NCBI GenBank assembly: GCA_030374765.1
Contig: JARGXX010000001.1
Location: forward strand, 1,984,001 to 2,048,000
Reading direction: 5' to 3'
DNA from: Agarophyton chilense
Taxonomy: Eukaryota; Rhodophyta; Florideophyceae; Gracilariales; Gracilariaceae
DNA: 64,000 bases
Shown here: one piece after another, positions 33,773 to 43,979 of the stretch
Layout: each line of letters opens with the position of its first letter
Position numbering within the stretch: the first letter of the stretch is position 1
Notes under the pieces: generated by a model
The model's input: the letters and a program-made list of their open reading frames with translations, nothing else
What the model was told of the DNA's origin: nothing
Database searches by the model: none
Position numbers and translations under genes: made by a program

Positions 33773-34603
33773 TCATTTCCCATAGGGCAACTGGTACGGG
33801 AGCAGCAAGAGCTGACCGTACTGCGTGTCCTCTCCACCCGAAGAATGGTACAAGTGCGCATCAGCTGGACTGGTAAACGTGATGACCCCATCGCAGAAAT
33901 CCTGCAAGAACGCCATGAATGCGGACAGGGCCCATTCGCCGTGCGCAACTTGCAGCACCTTCAGACCGAACGGCTTCAACGCCAGGAGCTCCTACGTATG
34001 GTACGCGCTCACAGGCGCCGTGGGCACCGCGAGGTCGCAAGTCAGGCTTATACTTTTCCGAGTGGAAGGGATAAGCACAGACAAACCAACTCGGTCTTTC
34101 TTCTGCAAGTCGAAGAACACGACGTTGTGCAAGGATTGAAAACAAACCATTGAGGCTCGGATTCCACTTTCCGTGGCAGAATTATCACCCCACCACTTAC
34201 GAAATAAGGAGTAGAGCTTTTCGTACGGCGGGTAAAACATGATCAAACCGAGCGGATGGGAATCGGCAGCCGGGAACCCAGGGTCCCCGCTCATCTTCTT
34301 CAAAAGATTCTGAGACCCCGCCTGGTACTCCTGTTCGTCAATGCACCGTTTGAACGGCATGTCGGACTTCCCTTTCGTTTTGTAGACCCCGCACCTGTTA
34401 CTTCCTGACAATGGTTCCATCTTTCCAGCCACGTTGCGGCGCTGGTCCCTTTCGGGTTTCTTGTTGCAATTTCGGACAAGTGTGGGCTCGCGCGAAGACA
34501 CGTAAACCACTGTGCATCCACATGCCGATGGCCGTGCAGGACGTAGTAGCTCACCGAAATTGGAACTGGCGTCTGCTTCCTGGGCCTGTAGTATAGTGAG
34601 CTA
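33773..34603 (-). pseudogene. unknown ORF, one in-frame stop
   Basis: One frame is open from 34603 to 33773 apart from a single stop at 33989-33991, giving about 275 codons. No ATG is found near its upstream end, so it may be an internal exon or a 5'-truncated copy. Visible blocks are CNKKPERDQRRNV, DMPFKRCIDEQEYQAG, LIMFYPPYEKLYSLFRKWWG and ALSAFMAFLQDFCDGVITF. I recognise no family and it has no transposon signature. It lies just beyond the insertion point of element F, on the same strand as the truncated ORF at 27800-28115. The two could be parts of one interrupted gene, but I see no proof. Confidence 0.35.
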
Positions 34604-36714
34604 CACCAAGGAGGTAGTGATGCCACGTGTTGGACCTGGATGGTTTCCGACATGCGCCGTGTACTACAGTCGTTTAACTAGCAATTAGCATTTCGCTAAT
34701 TTACTATTAGCTAGATAGGATTAAGTAGATAGGGAAGCCCACCCCAAGTGCACCTCCACGTGGACACGTGGCGAAGAGCGCCACAGTACGTAGGATGGCC
34801 GGTTGGATATGGAACATTACCAAACATGGCCCCCCAGGTCACTTTTCTAAAGCTAAGCACCTACTAGACTAATTTTACACTTTTTGGTTTCTGCAATCGA
34901 CGGTAAAGGTGAGTTTAGTGTCCTCAAGGTTTTTAGGACCCGCGTGCGCTTTGCATCACCGTCTGTTAACGTGGTTTCAGTATGCCCGCCGTTCCTGTTG
35001 CTTCCTTCAGTGGCTGGGGCTGCCGCAGCTTATTGGTATCGTCAATCTCCACCTCCGTCGTCGAGCCCATCGCATGCTCCCTAGAACCGTCAGGTCTTAT
35101 ACCCCATCCCTACCGTTTTGGTTTGCACCACAGGGGCGCTCGCTTATAGCGGTGATCCAACTTCTGTTCCGGTAATGGAACCGATCGAAAACGGCCCGGC
35201 ACAGGCGCATCCTCTGCAACGCTACTGGACGAAAACGACCAGCCAGCACCTGGAAAACCGCTCGCCCGTTGTGGCATTTCCAACACACAGATGGTCGCCG
35301 AGTCGCCAACTTCTGAGTCCAAACCAACCGGAAGCTTGCGCATACATCCTTCCATTTACACCAAAAGACACCAAACGGAGGTCTCGGCCGTACTTCTGCG
35401 GCGCGGTCCGACACACTCTGGATCATGACACGGCCGTATGAAATTTCAGGCCGGCGCGATCGCGCGCGCAAGCACCAAATCGGTTGGTTCCTTCGTTGAT
35501 TGCCACCGAACGATTGTCGCCGCACTCACGCGCTTGAGTCTCCGACCGACAGCGTCAGCCACGTTCTCCTTTGGATTGCCGCTCAGTACATCGAAGCCGA
35601 ATCCTCTCTAAGGGACGGGGCACCGAATGGTGTCGATTCAAACGAACGGAATGTGCGTCAGAACCGCACTGTTTGAAGTTGGTAAAGGCGTCGTCCGAGC
35701 CAGTATCAGTTCTCCGCAAGGGGGAGAGTCCGAATACTCTGATCGCATGGTGTGTTCGCGCCCGATGGGACCGCCCTCCAATGCAGCCGCTTGCTCTGCG
35801 CAGCCCTTCGGAGTCTTTCGAGCGGCACGATCCCTCTCCCTCTCCCGCAGGCTCCGAAAACGGAGCGCAATTTAAGAAGGAGAGTCTGTAGTATAGTGAT
35901 GGAATTGCGCTGATTACTGAGAATGGCATACCAGATGGAATGCAGTTTGGACAAGGCTGTTGACGGCCACGCGCCCACGTGGAGCTGCCGCCAACCCAAA
36001 CAGAGATGCTGTGGCGGGACACGTGGGACGAATGGATGGGGAGGAACGTCCCACAACGAAATGCATGACGCAATAACGGCACATGTACACGTGGGTGAAC
36101 ATTGGTATTGCTTTTTTTAATCATTTAATTCTTCATTAGAATATGGTAGGATTTACAGTAGGGCCTGAGCTTCGGTGCACCTGAATACATGTGCTCAGCC
36201 ACAACCCTTGGCAGTACACGATAAGCACGCCTAGCCATTTGCCTTTGTCGTCTGCGCAGATTAGCGACTAATCCGAACGGTTTTACTACAGGTTTCCAAG
36301 CCGTCCCTCCCCTCCGCTCGTTCGTGACCACACCTGGTGGGAGCGACCGCCAATTCTACCCACGGCCAACGGTTTCTCCAGTGCGTATGCGTGGTATACT
36401 CACGCACGACGCTCATTAGCTCGTTACAATCCTGCTTTAAGGAATTATCTCACAGTTGGTTCATACGTGAAAGATTCAATTATCACTCGAAAAGATTCAT
36501 TCATGAAGTTCACATATCGGAAATTGGAACGCTTTGAAACAAGAGAAAGAGTTGTAGGAAATTTTCTGTTCGGTGGTTTGCAATAAATTGGCTCAAAATG
36601 GAAAATATGAAACACATCGAGCCTAATTTTGTTAAAGAATCAATCTGTTAGAAAATACTTCCGGTTTTTCGTAATTCAGGTCTAAAAGAGCTCACATAGC
36701 ATGGCTTGTGAACA
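34604..36714. other. 2.1 kb without recognisable genes
   Basis: Many overlapping open stretches exist on both strands between 35100 and 36130 (for example 35118-35441 plus and 35555-36124 minus), but none shows a known motif. Such overlap on both strands is typical of chance ORFs. A hairpin AATTAGC-ATTTC-GCTAATT lies at about 34681-34699. The phrase TGTAGTATAGTGA occurs twice, near 34587 and 35887. This may be a decayed transposon of unknown type. Confidence 0.35.
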
Positions 36715-37369
36715 TTGTTCCAGAAATTTTCTTTCCATGTCAACGAAACTGCTCAAGTAACCGAAAAGATGTTCAAAAAGTCTCATGGAAAAATAATGAA
36801 TAAGTTCATTCAACACATCGGAAACAAGTCACCAACCATACGATTTGTAAGACTAGATCTTATATCATTATATATCCGAGCTTGTAGTGATTTATTGTTC
36901 GGAAATAATGAAGACAATATACCTCAGCTTTGCTACCTTATATTATTGTCGGACCGTTTCACCAGATGTAACATCATCCAATATAAGAACTTTAAGAGCC
37001 TCCGCGTGGTAAGATCAGTACTTGGTGGTGAAGTTTATGCTTTTGCAGACGCCTTCGTTTTCCCCTGCACTCTAAAATTCGATTTAGAATCTATTCCTGA
37101 AAAAAACATAACCAGAAAGATTGTTCACTGATTCCAAAAGTCTTTTCGATGTAATCACGAAAGCTTCATCTACTGCAGAAAAACTTCTACAAATTGACAT
37201 TTCCGTTGCACGAGAAGCTTATAAAAGAAATGAAATTTCGAACGTCGGATTGGCTAATTCTGAAAGCAATCCAGCTGATATTGTCACAAAACAGACAACC
37301 GACGAAGTTGTCGATCAGATCCATCAATTCAATGAATGTGACCACAAAATTGAAGAGTGGATAATTTGA
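36715..37369 (+). pseudogene. copia reverse transcriptase/RNase H fragment G
   Basis: The plus strand reads KNFKSLRVVRSVLGGEVYAF then ADAFVF near 36985-37060, followed after a frame change near 37120 by MFTDSKSLFDVITKASSTAE, AREAYKRNEISNVGLANSES and NPADIVTKQTTD. These are the RNase H blocks of a copia lineage also common in fungi: SRRVVRSVLGAE, TDS-x-SL-D and NPADGLTK. Only about 650 bp of the element remain. It differs clearly from copia B at 5690-10332. Confidence 0.7.
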
Positions 37370-37744
37370 AATGGATCTTAGACAATTTCTTTTGCAAATA
37401 GGAAGTTATCAGTGTAATGATTACTGTAGTAAACATAAAAACGCAAAAAATCTCCTTCGGAAGAAAAGCCTCGGCTAGAGGGTGAACGCAAGTCTCGCTA
37501 CTGCGTGTGTGGTGTGATGGTAGAATATCTTTAACATTGTTCACGATAGAGTTATTCGTAATTATGGGGCTCTGACTGTAGGTACCTACGATACAATTGT
37601 GAACAGCTAGTTTGGTTCATTATTTTGAGATGGTACATAAAGGTATTTAAAACTGAGACGAAACACTTCCTCGTCTTTGTCTTCCATGATCGTTGCCGTC
37701 ATAATAAACATTATTTTACTTTTTGGACATCATCTTCTACCACT

Positions 37745-37870
37745 CCCCTCCGCATAAATACGCTCCGCCTAAGCCGAGCCCGCTACGCCTCAGAGTTCGG
37801 CTCCGGCTACGCCGAATGCCCTGCTACGCACCGCTTTTCTTTGGCCGAACCCGCCGCGCCGCATAATTCC
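37745..37870. repeat. TACGCC-type imperfect repeat cluster 1
   Basis: The stretch contains CTACGCCTCAGAG, GGCTACGCCGAATGC, GCTACGCACCGC and related C-rich phrases inside A+T-rich DNA. A similar cluster is at 38652-38725, sharing CTACGCCGAAT. Confidence 0.5.
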
Positions 37871-38651
37871 ACTCCGCCAACGTTGACACGTGTCAAAGGC
37901 TATTGCTGCACCGCTAGCAGTTTGCACCACAATGGCAACACTCTCTTTGAGTCGTTAGAACACCTTTCGCAAACATAACGTTCACAGAATTTGTACGATC
38001 AAATTCTGGGTTGAAAATGGTCGGTGTGGAGAGAAGAATAGAGAGAAAAGTAAAGAAAACCAGACTGGTAAAAAGCGTCTCTTCGCTTCCAGTAGAAATG
38101 CTTTCAGATATTTTCTTTACCAGTTATTCGTCCTACGTCCACGGCAATTGTGGTGCTGTGGAGGTCAGAAAAAGAGTATTAAACGCTGCGTTGCCTTTGC
38201 ACGCCAGCGCTACTCGCCGGCGGGCGAAAGAGAAATAATTAAAATAAATTACTGCTCGGCGCATGTGGGAGATGCCCCAGCTCACTTGCAGCCCACAGTA
38301 CACAGCTATTATTATTGAGAACGTCTCGCGAGAGGATCATGTCGAATTACGGAACGCAATCTGTTTCAAGAAGTTGCGTAGGTCGCACTACAATTCTTAC
38401 TAACGAAGGTTAAATAGACACGAAATAGAATCTTTATTTTGAATTAGTAGCCTATTCTAGTAGACTTTGAATTAGAGTGACGCTGCTTACTTGGCACAGT
38501 ACAGACCCTTACCATGCTCTCAGCTACTATAAAATAGCTCGGAACAAGAAAACTACTTCTCTTGCCCGACATCAACCGAACAACTTTCAACCTCTTCAAC
38601 CACATCTTCCCCATCACCATCACCGTCCTTCCCGTACGTCTTGTTCCTAGT

Positions 38652-38725
38652 GCGCATTCTACGCCGCTTACGCCGAAATTGCCGCACCGCCGCTTTTACG
38701 CCGTCTACGCCGAATCGTCTCTTGC
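38652..38725. repeat. TACGCC-type imperfect repeat cluster 2
   Basis: It contains TCTACGCCGCTTACGCCGAA, TTTACGCCG and TCTACGCCGAATC, sharing CTACGCCGAAT with cluster 1 about 900 bp upstream. Confidence 0.5.
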
Positions 38726-39139
38726 ACAACATTCCGGAATTGACGTGCTCATTTTCAAGAAATGTTTTGAGAATAAGTTTTTTGGTATTTTTTCAAGCGT
38801 TATTTGTCAACGACGATCTATCGAATTTGGACATCCGAGAAGTGGTTTTGAAGTTTAATACTTCGAATACTTTCTGAATGTTTTTGTTTTTGGTGCTGTT
38901 CTGTCACTCACTCCTCGCTACTTTGCACCCGCCGTTGCTAGTAGTCGGAGGTGATACAGTTATTTAAAGTGTTTATTAAGCCAAGAGTGACGCAGTAATA
39001 TGTAAGTTTTTATAACTACTTTTTGGTGTTTTGTATAACATTTACTACCCGGTTTGTTCTTAGATGTAGTGACAAGGTTTTAATCATCTCCCGAATATTC
39101 GCCCGTTTCTGGAGCCGAACACGTGTGCGATAAAAACCG

Positions 39140-40003
39140 TGTAGGACAATGCCCCCAAGGGGGAAAACCTACGAAGACGTCCGGATCTTCCTCTCACGAG
39201 GTAACCGGCGCGGTAGAGCCCTCCCAGGGATCGGCGCGCAATGCCGGGTGCAAGCCGGAGCCGAACCGTCGCGACGGGCGCAGAGAGGCTGAAAGAAGCC
39301 GAGAATATCCGCCGAAGCGGTGCTTGCGTATCCTCTGAGAAGGCAAAACCCACGAGAGTGGCGAGCACGACAGGTGTCAGTGCGAGCCGCCAGAGCGGGA
39401 ATTGCCCAATGAAGGGGAGGAAAAAAGAAGGAAAATGGGAACGGAGGCAAGAGGGCGAGGTTGACCACGAGTCGCAAGAGGGGACTCGGGAATAGCCGGC
39501 ACTGCCGGGTGTAGCAAACCGTATACACGGGCGGAACCACGAAAGTGGGAATAGATACCCAACACACGAAGGCTGCTTGAATGTCCAAGGGGGTTGGGAA
39601 GCCGTGCACCACGGGAAATCTCTCTGTAAGGAGTTGTATATCCGCGCAGGCGGTTCGACCCAGAGCCAAGATCTGGAAGACCAAGATCACCCTTGTTGAG
39701 GAGACTTTACTGGACCTGCGGCCGCGAGGCCGGCGGCCTAAGTACTGTAGTCACCGTAGAATAGAATAAATAAAGTCTATCCTAAATAGCTAAATGTCCG
39801 TCTAACAAAAGGGGCCAATCTGGCGGCCACGTGTCGCGCGGGCGCTGCGGCCACGTGTATGGCACCCGGTCTCGCCGGTGCATCACCGGCGTTCCGGCCA
39901 TCGCCGTGAAACGGATTACTCCTACTCATAACGAGGTTGCACGCCGGAGGCTCCGGAAAAAATTTAAGCCCCCAAAAACCTCCCTGGAGGGCGTTGCTCT
40001 TCA
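39140..40003 (-). repeat. 3' LTR of gypsy H
   Basis: On the coding strand it starts TGAAGAGC and ends TCCTACA. It is nearly identical to 48389-49253; the only indel seen is in CCGCCGAAGCGG against CCGCGTAATGCGG. It contains two GGCCACGTGT phrases 25 bp apart. Confidence 0.95.
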
Positions 40004-40020
40004 TATCCCCCCCCTTAAGA
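40004..40020 (-). other. polypurine tract of gypsy H
   Basis: The minus strand reads TCTTAAGGGGGGGGATA directly before the 3' LTR start TGAAGAG. A purine run at this place primes plus-strand DNA synthesis. Confidence 0.85.
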
Positions 40021-40050
40021 CAGGGCGAACACCTCGAAGAGGAAGTCGGC

Positions 40051-41826
40051 ATGGCAGCTCGTCATGATAAGAGCGCGTGCGACACCGGGTCTCCGGAAAC
40101 CAACACACCTTCACGAAGGATCCCACGCCAGCTCTTCGCATCCGATTCCAACCACAGCACACCAACACGCACCATGTCCAACCCCGACCGTCATAACACA
40201 TCCGCGACTCCCGCCCTTGGCGGTTCCACCGGCTTCCGGTCCGCGCCCCACCCTGGCGATGCTACGACCCTCGCGTACGAAGACCGCCGTATTGGCGCCC
40301 GCTTTCGAGGACAGGCGGACCCACCGCAGTGGTCGACCTACGACGCCCTTGTGGGTGCAAATCCGAGAACTCGGCATGGCTCCGCGATGTTGCGGTATGC
40401 GCCTTGGTTTCACCCATTGGCTGTCCGCGACGAGGATTTGATCCAATCCTACACCGATAATTCGGAGATGCTCCCGGGGGACCTGCCCGGCGTGGTGACC
40501 ATGTCCTGGGATTGGCGTAATCGCATCGCCATCCCGGTACACCACATACTCCGCCGACGCGGTGAATCCTCTGCGGAGGCTCAAGCCGCGCTTGTGCGGA
40601 TCGCTTATCTCAGGCACCATCGGGCGCCTTTCGAGTTCCCGATACCGCCAGAGGTCGAATTCGACGTCCACCTTTACCGCACTCGCGGGGAAATGTCGTA
40701 CTGTGACCGTCTTAACGGATTGGAAACCCTCGCTTTGTGGGGCACACCAATCGCTCGGCAAGAAGCCCTTTGCTGGGCACGACCGATTCTCCGGGCAGAG
40801 TTCCGCTACCAACCGCGGCAGTCGCACTCAAACTTCTTTCAGAACTTCATCCGCGATGAGCGGCGTTGGCGGGCCCGGACCGGGTATTTCGTACCGTACC
40901 AGAACACGGAGATTGAACGCATCGCGCCTGCTCACCGACGTGGTCGGTACGTCAGTCTCCCAGACTGGTGGTCCTCCTTGGAGGCGTGCTGGGGTTGCTT
41001 CATTGAGCTGCCCCCAGTCTTCACCTATGTAGGGTCGTCGTTCTTGAACGATCCCCAGTCGGGGTGGTGGTCCGTCGTTGTAAGCGAATGGGCCGTCCGC
41101 ACTGCGGCTCTTATCCTCGCTGAGGCGTACGACCAATACCGATTGTGGTACGTGCCACCGCGTGTGCGGGCTGCGATCCGCCGTCTGGACATGCGCATCC
41201 CCCTCGGGGGCGAGGCGAACGAAGAAGAGATGCTGGGCCTCCTCGAATTTGTGGAGGGGGTCCAGTGGGATGAGGTCCCGCTGGAGAACTCCCAACGCAT
41301 TCAACCGCGTCGCGGGTCTGGCCCCGGACTCGGGAGGAATACCGCGCTAGCGGGGGATTTCATCTACTTCGACCCCTGGGAGTACCACGGGATCAGCCGC
41401 GAGGAAGCGGAAGCCAACCGGCATGCGCCGCGTGAAGCCCCGGCCGACCACCCGCGAGGGTATGTCGACTCGAGCGACTATTACCGCGGCTATGCGGATG
41501 GTGACCCGATGGTCGACAACCAACCGGGGGGTCCGGGTTACGCTCCGATGGAGGATGACGAGTCCGGCGAGGCCGGTGAGGAGTCCGTTGAATACGGTGG
41601 TGCGGCTCCATACGGGGCTGCTGATGCCGTGCGAACGGATTCCTATCCGACTCCATCGGTGGCGGGCCCGCCCGCAACTGCCGCTGGCGCGGAGCGGGGC
41701 GAGGTCATCGCGCGCTTCCTTCGGGAGGTGGGGCTTCGCCCTTCCGAGATCTCGGGTGATGTGGCCGCCATGCGGGATGCCTTAGCCAACCGCCTGGGCG
41801 GGGGTCCACCTCGTGCGGAGGAATGA
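40051..41826 (+). CDS. antisense ORF carried by gypsy H, unknown protein of 591 residues
   Basis: This long ORF lies between the 3' LTR and the end of pol, on the strand opposite to gag-pol. ATG codons at 40051 and 40174 are possible starts (591 or 550 residues). The protein has a Pro/Thr/Ser-rich N-terminus. A globular middle (residues about 85-440) holds about sixteen tryptophans, as in MSWDWRNRIAIPVHHILRRR, LPDWWSSLEACWGCF and SGWWSVVVSEWAVR. A Gly/Asp/Glu/Tyr-rich linker (about 460-550) and a short C-terminal helix (EVIARFLREVGLRPSEISGD) follow. No known retroelement domain is visible and I do not recognise the family. Antisense extra ORFs at this position are known in some plant gypsy elements; a relation is not shown. 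The composition is G+C-rich like the rest of the element. Confidence 0.65.
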   Translation: MAARHDKSACDTGSPETNTPSRRIPRQLFASDSNHSTPTRTMSNPDRHNTSATPALGGSTGFRSAPHPGDATTLAYEDRRIGARFRGQADPPQWSTYDALVGANPRTRHGSAMLRYAPWFHPLAVRDEDLIQSYTDNSEMLPGDLPGVVTMSWDWRNRIAIPVHHILRRRGESSAEAQAALVRIAYLRHHRAPFEFPIPPEVEFDVHLYRTRGEMSYCDRLNGLETLALWGTPIARQEALCWARPILRAEFRYQPRQSHSNFFQNFIRDERRWRARTGYFVPYQNTEIERIAPAHRRGRYVSLPDWWSSLEACWGCFIELPPVFTYVGSSFLNDPQSGWWSVVVSEWAVRTAALILAEAYDQYRLWYVPPRVRAAIRRLDMRIPLGGEANEEEMLGLLEFVEGVQWDEVPLENSQRIQPRRGSGPGLGRNTALAGDFIYFDPWEYHGISREEAEANRHAPREAPADHPRGYVDSSDYYRGYADGDPMVDNQPGGPGYAPMEDDESGEAGEESVEYGGAAPYGAADAVRTDSYPTPSVAGPPATAAGAERGEVIARFLREVGLRPSEISGDVAAMRDALANRLGGGPPRAEE

Positions 41827-42159
41827 CCGGAGCTTCCGGTAGAATGTAGGGCGGCGCCACTAGGGCGCCCTTGCCAGTAGTGAGAAATAAAAAGAAGAGG
41901 GTCGCCTTTCCGACGCCCTTTCCCAAGTCCGCTTCTTTCTTTCCGGGGTACCGGCCTTCTACCGGGGTTCCGACGTTGCAGGGAACCAGCCTAGCTGGGA
42001 GTTCCGTGTTTAACGGTGGGCGCTTCGCGCGCGGACCAGGTGACTGGCACGACCACCAACGACGTTGGGATAGCATGAGCGGTTGCTTCCTTCCCCGCGT
42101 TGGGGCATAGACGGAGATGGCGCGTGGCGCCATCAGCCATTCCATTCCGTGTTCACGGT
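41827..42159. other. 333 bp between antisense ORF and chromodomain scrap
   Basis: Overlapping frames on both strands show no recognisable motif, and no terminator or repeat stands out. Confidence 0.4.
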
Positions 42160-42366
42160 TTATCCCTCTTGGGCGTTTACCAGCGTGGCTGGGAGTGCGG
42201 TCCCCGCAAGGCGGTGGTATCGCATTACCGCGGAGCGCGGGAGGTGCTCGATGGGCTCCGGGGTGTCCCACTCCGGCCCGTATCCGTACCAGCGGGTCCG
42301 GTACTGGAGCACCCCGTGCTCATCGTAGCTATATCCGACAATTCGGTCGAGGACGTACTCCTGCAC
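42160..42366 (-). pseudogene. chromodomain remnant of gypsy H pol
   Basis: The minus strand encodes YVLDRIVGYSYDEHGVLQYR followed by TRWYGYGPEWDTPEPIEHLP and a helix (SAVMRYHRL), a good chromodomain resembling the one at 20823-20985 in gypsy E. A stop lies about 30 codons upstream of it in the same frame. It is therefore not connected to the RNase H frame, and the integrase that should precede it is absent. Confidence 0.75.
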
Positions 42367-42935
42367 GTAAACGTGCCGGCCTTGCCGGGTGGTGGTGACC
42401 CGAGCCTCAGTGCCGCGTGGTGCTGGGCTCGTCCTCGCCTATTCCGGGTCACCCGGTTTGTCATTCCGCTCTGCGGTTGTTGCCGAGTTGCCGGGGCTGC
42501 CGTACCGCTTCGCGGAAGTTGCCGGCGCGGCTGGGTTGTGTTTCCGCTGGGCGGTAGGGGCTTCCCTGAAGTCCGCTCTTACCGCGAGTTTGCGGGGGTC
42601 CTTCCGTCTTGGTAAAGGATCGCCGGAGGCTTTCGCTTGATTTGCGGCATGCGGCGTTCCCATTGGTGGGCAGTTTCCGCCGTGCAGTGCACCGTGGGCG
42701 GTGAGTGGTTCACCGTCCGGGCGATCCGCCTCCGCGGGGTGGCTGTCAGCCAATGACCGGGATGCCGGGTGCCCATTGGTCCGATCTCCCGCCCGGGTCA
42801 CGTGACCTTGAGGACGGGTGGTCGGACCGTCGCGGACGGTTGGCTCCGATTGTTCGGCAAGGGAGGCGGTTTTCGACTTGTCGTCGCGCCCCTTTTCCCA
42901 CATGGGGTTCGTACCGTTCTCAACGGAGTGGCTCG

Positions 42936-43976
42936 CTAGACCTGCTTGCGCAGCGCCCGCCGGAGTACCGGTATCGACCGAAACGCTCGGTGTGCGACCG
43001 CGAATGTGCGGGGCGCCCTCAGTTGCTTCCGCGCGATGCGGAGCGTCCGTAGGGTCTCGCTTCCCGGCTTCGGGTCTTTGAGCGCCTTGGTTCCCCTTGC
43101 GGGGTTGCGTGGCGGTCGGGTTGACCGCCGCGTCTCGCGGGAGCGGATTGGCGTCCGGCGACGATATCGGTTGCCCGCTCGGGGCCTTGCCCGGGGTGTC
43201 CGGTTAAACTTCCGTTTCGACGGCGATGCTTCCGCGATTGAGCGGGTCCCCTCTCCCTCCTTAGACGGAGCGACGGGTGATGGTGGGCTAACTGCATGGC
43301 GGGTATAAATACCGCTGCGCGGCGCCCGTAAGGGTAGCTGGCCGCGAGGGCCAGGTGTTTCCGGCATTGCCGGTGGTTCCGATAAAGTCGGTATATCGGA
43401 GAGACCCCGTGAGGGGTGCGGTACCACGGCAGGGCTTCTAAGCCATGGTGCCACGGGTACGGGTGTTTCATTCTCGCGCGCTGCGAGTAGCTCATCCATT
43501 TCCATGGTGTCTTCCCCGGTTTCGGGCCAATCCGACTCCGTCGGTGTTTCCCCTTCCAAGGTAAAGCACGGGATCTCGTCGACCTCCGGGTCGGCAAGTG
43601 CTTCACCTGTCGTAGGTAATCGAGAGAGGGCGTCTGCTTGGGTGTTCTGGACACCCTTTTTGTAGACGACCTCGAAGTCGAATTCCGCTAAGCGGAGGCG
43701 CCACCGCATTAAGCGGCCAGAAGGATCTGCGATGTTCAGCAGCCACCTCAACGAGGCATGGTCCGTGTACACGGTGAAATGAACGCCCATGAGGTATGGG
43801 CGCAGAGTGGATAGCGCCCAGACCACTGCGAGGCACTCCTTCTCGGAGACCGAGTAGTTGCGCTCGTGGACGTTCAGCGTGCGGGACCAATAGCCAATTG
43901 GTTTGCGTTCCCCCTCGGGGGTGGTTTGGAACAGTGCGCAGCCCACCTGGTGGTCGCTGGCGTCGGTGTCGATGGA
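42936..43976 (-). pseudogene. gypsy H pol, RNase H and basic tail (after TAG)
   Basis: The frame directly continues the reverse transcriptase frame beyond the TAG at 43977-43979. RNase H has DTDASDHQVGCALF, EKECLAVVWALSTL, YTDHASLRWLLN and NTQADALSRL, so all four catalytic acids (D, E, D, D) are present. After the domain come about 60 acidic residues (DPEVDEIPCF onward) and then about 150 Pro/Arg-rich residues (RSRETRRSTRPPRNPARG) ending at 42936. No integrase zinc finger or DDE core follows, which is not how active gypsy pol ends. The basic tail could be scrambled sequence replacing the integrase. Confidence 0.75.
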
Positions 43977-43979
43977 CTA
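43977..43979 (-). other. in-frame TAG stop in gypsy H pol
   Basis: The minus strand reads CCC TAG TCC ATC GAC, placing a stop just before the first RNase H block DTDASD. The frame is open on both sides. It is either a single nonsense mutation or a site of programmed readthrough. Confidence 0.85.

Larger units (their letters stand above)
37370..39139. other. 1.8 kb spacer, mostly A+T-rich, no recognisable gene
   Basis: Short frames such as 38011-38238 plus show no known motif. Two GC-rich islands of imperfect CTACGCC/TACGCCGAAT repeats stand out, at 37745-37870 and 38652-38725. Confidence 0.4.

Noticed and set aside
35097-36124. Several overlapping 100-190 codon frames on both strands
   Set aside because: Overlap on both strands without any recognisable domain suggests chance or decayed sequence; no protein call is supportable.
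39937-40050. Upstream extension of the antisense ORF into the LTR
   Set aside because: The extra codons begin with TTG, not ATG, and lie inside or at the edge of the 3' LTR.
40111-41304. Two open frames on the minus strand (40827-40111, 41304-40828) under the antisense ORF
   Set aside because: They are shadows of the longer plus-strand ORF in G+C-rich DNA and contain no integrase or other pol motif, although they lie in the pol direction.
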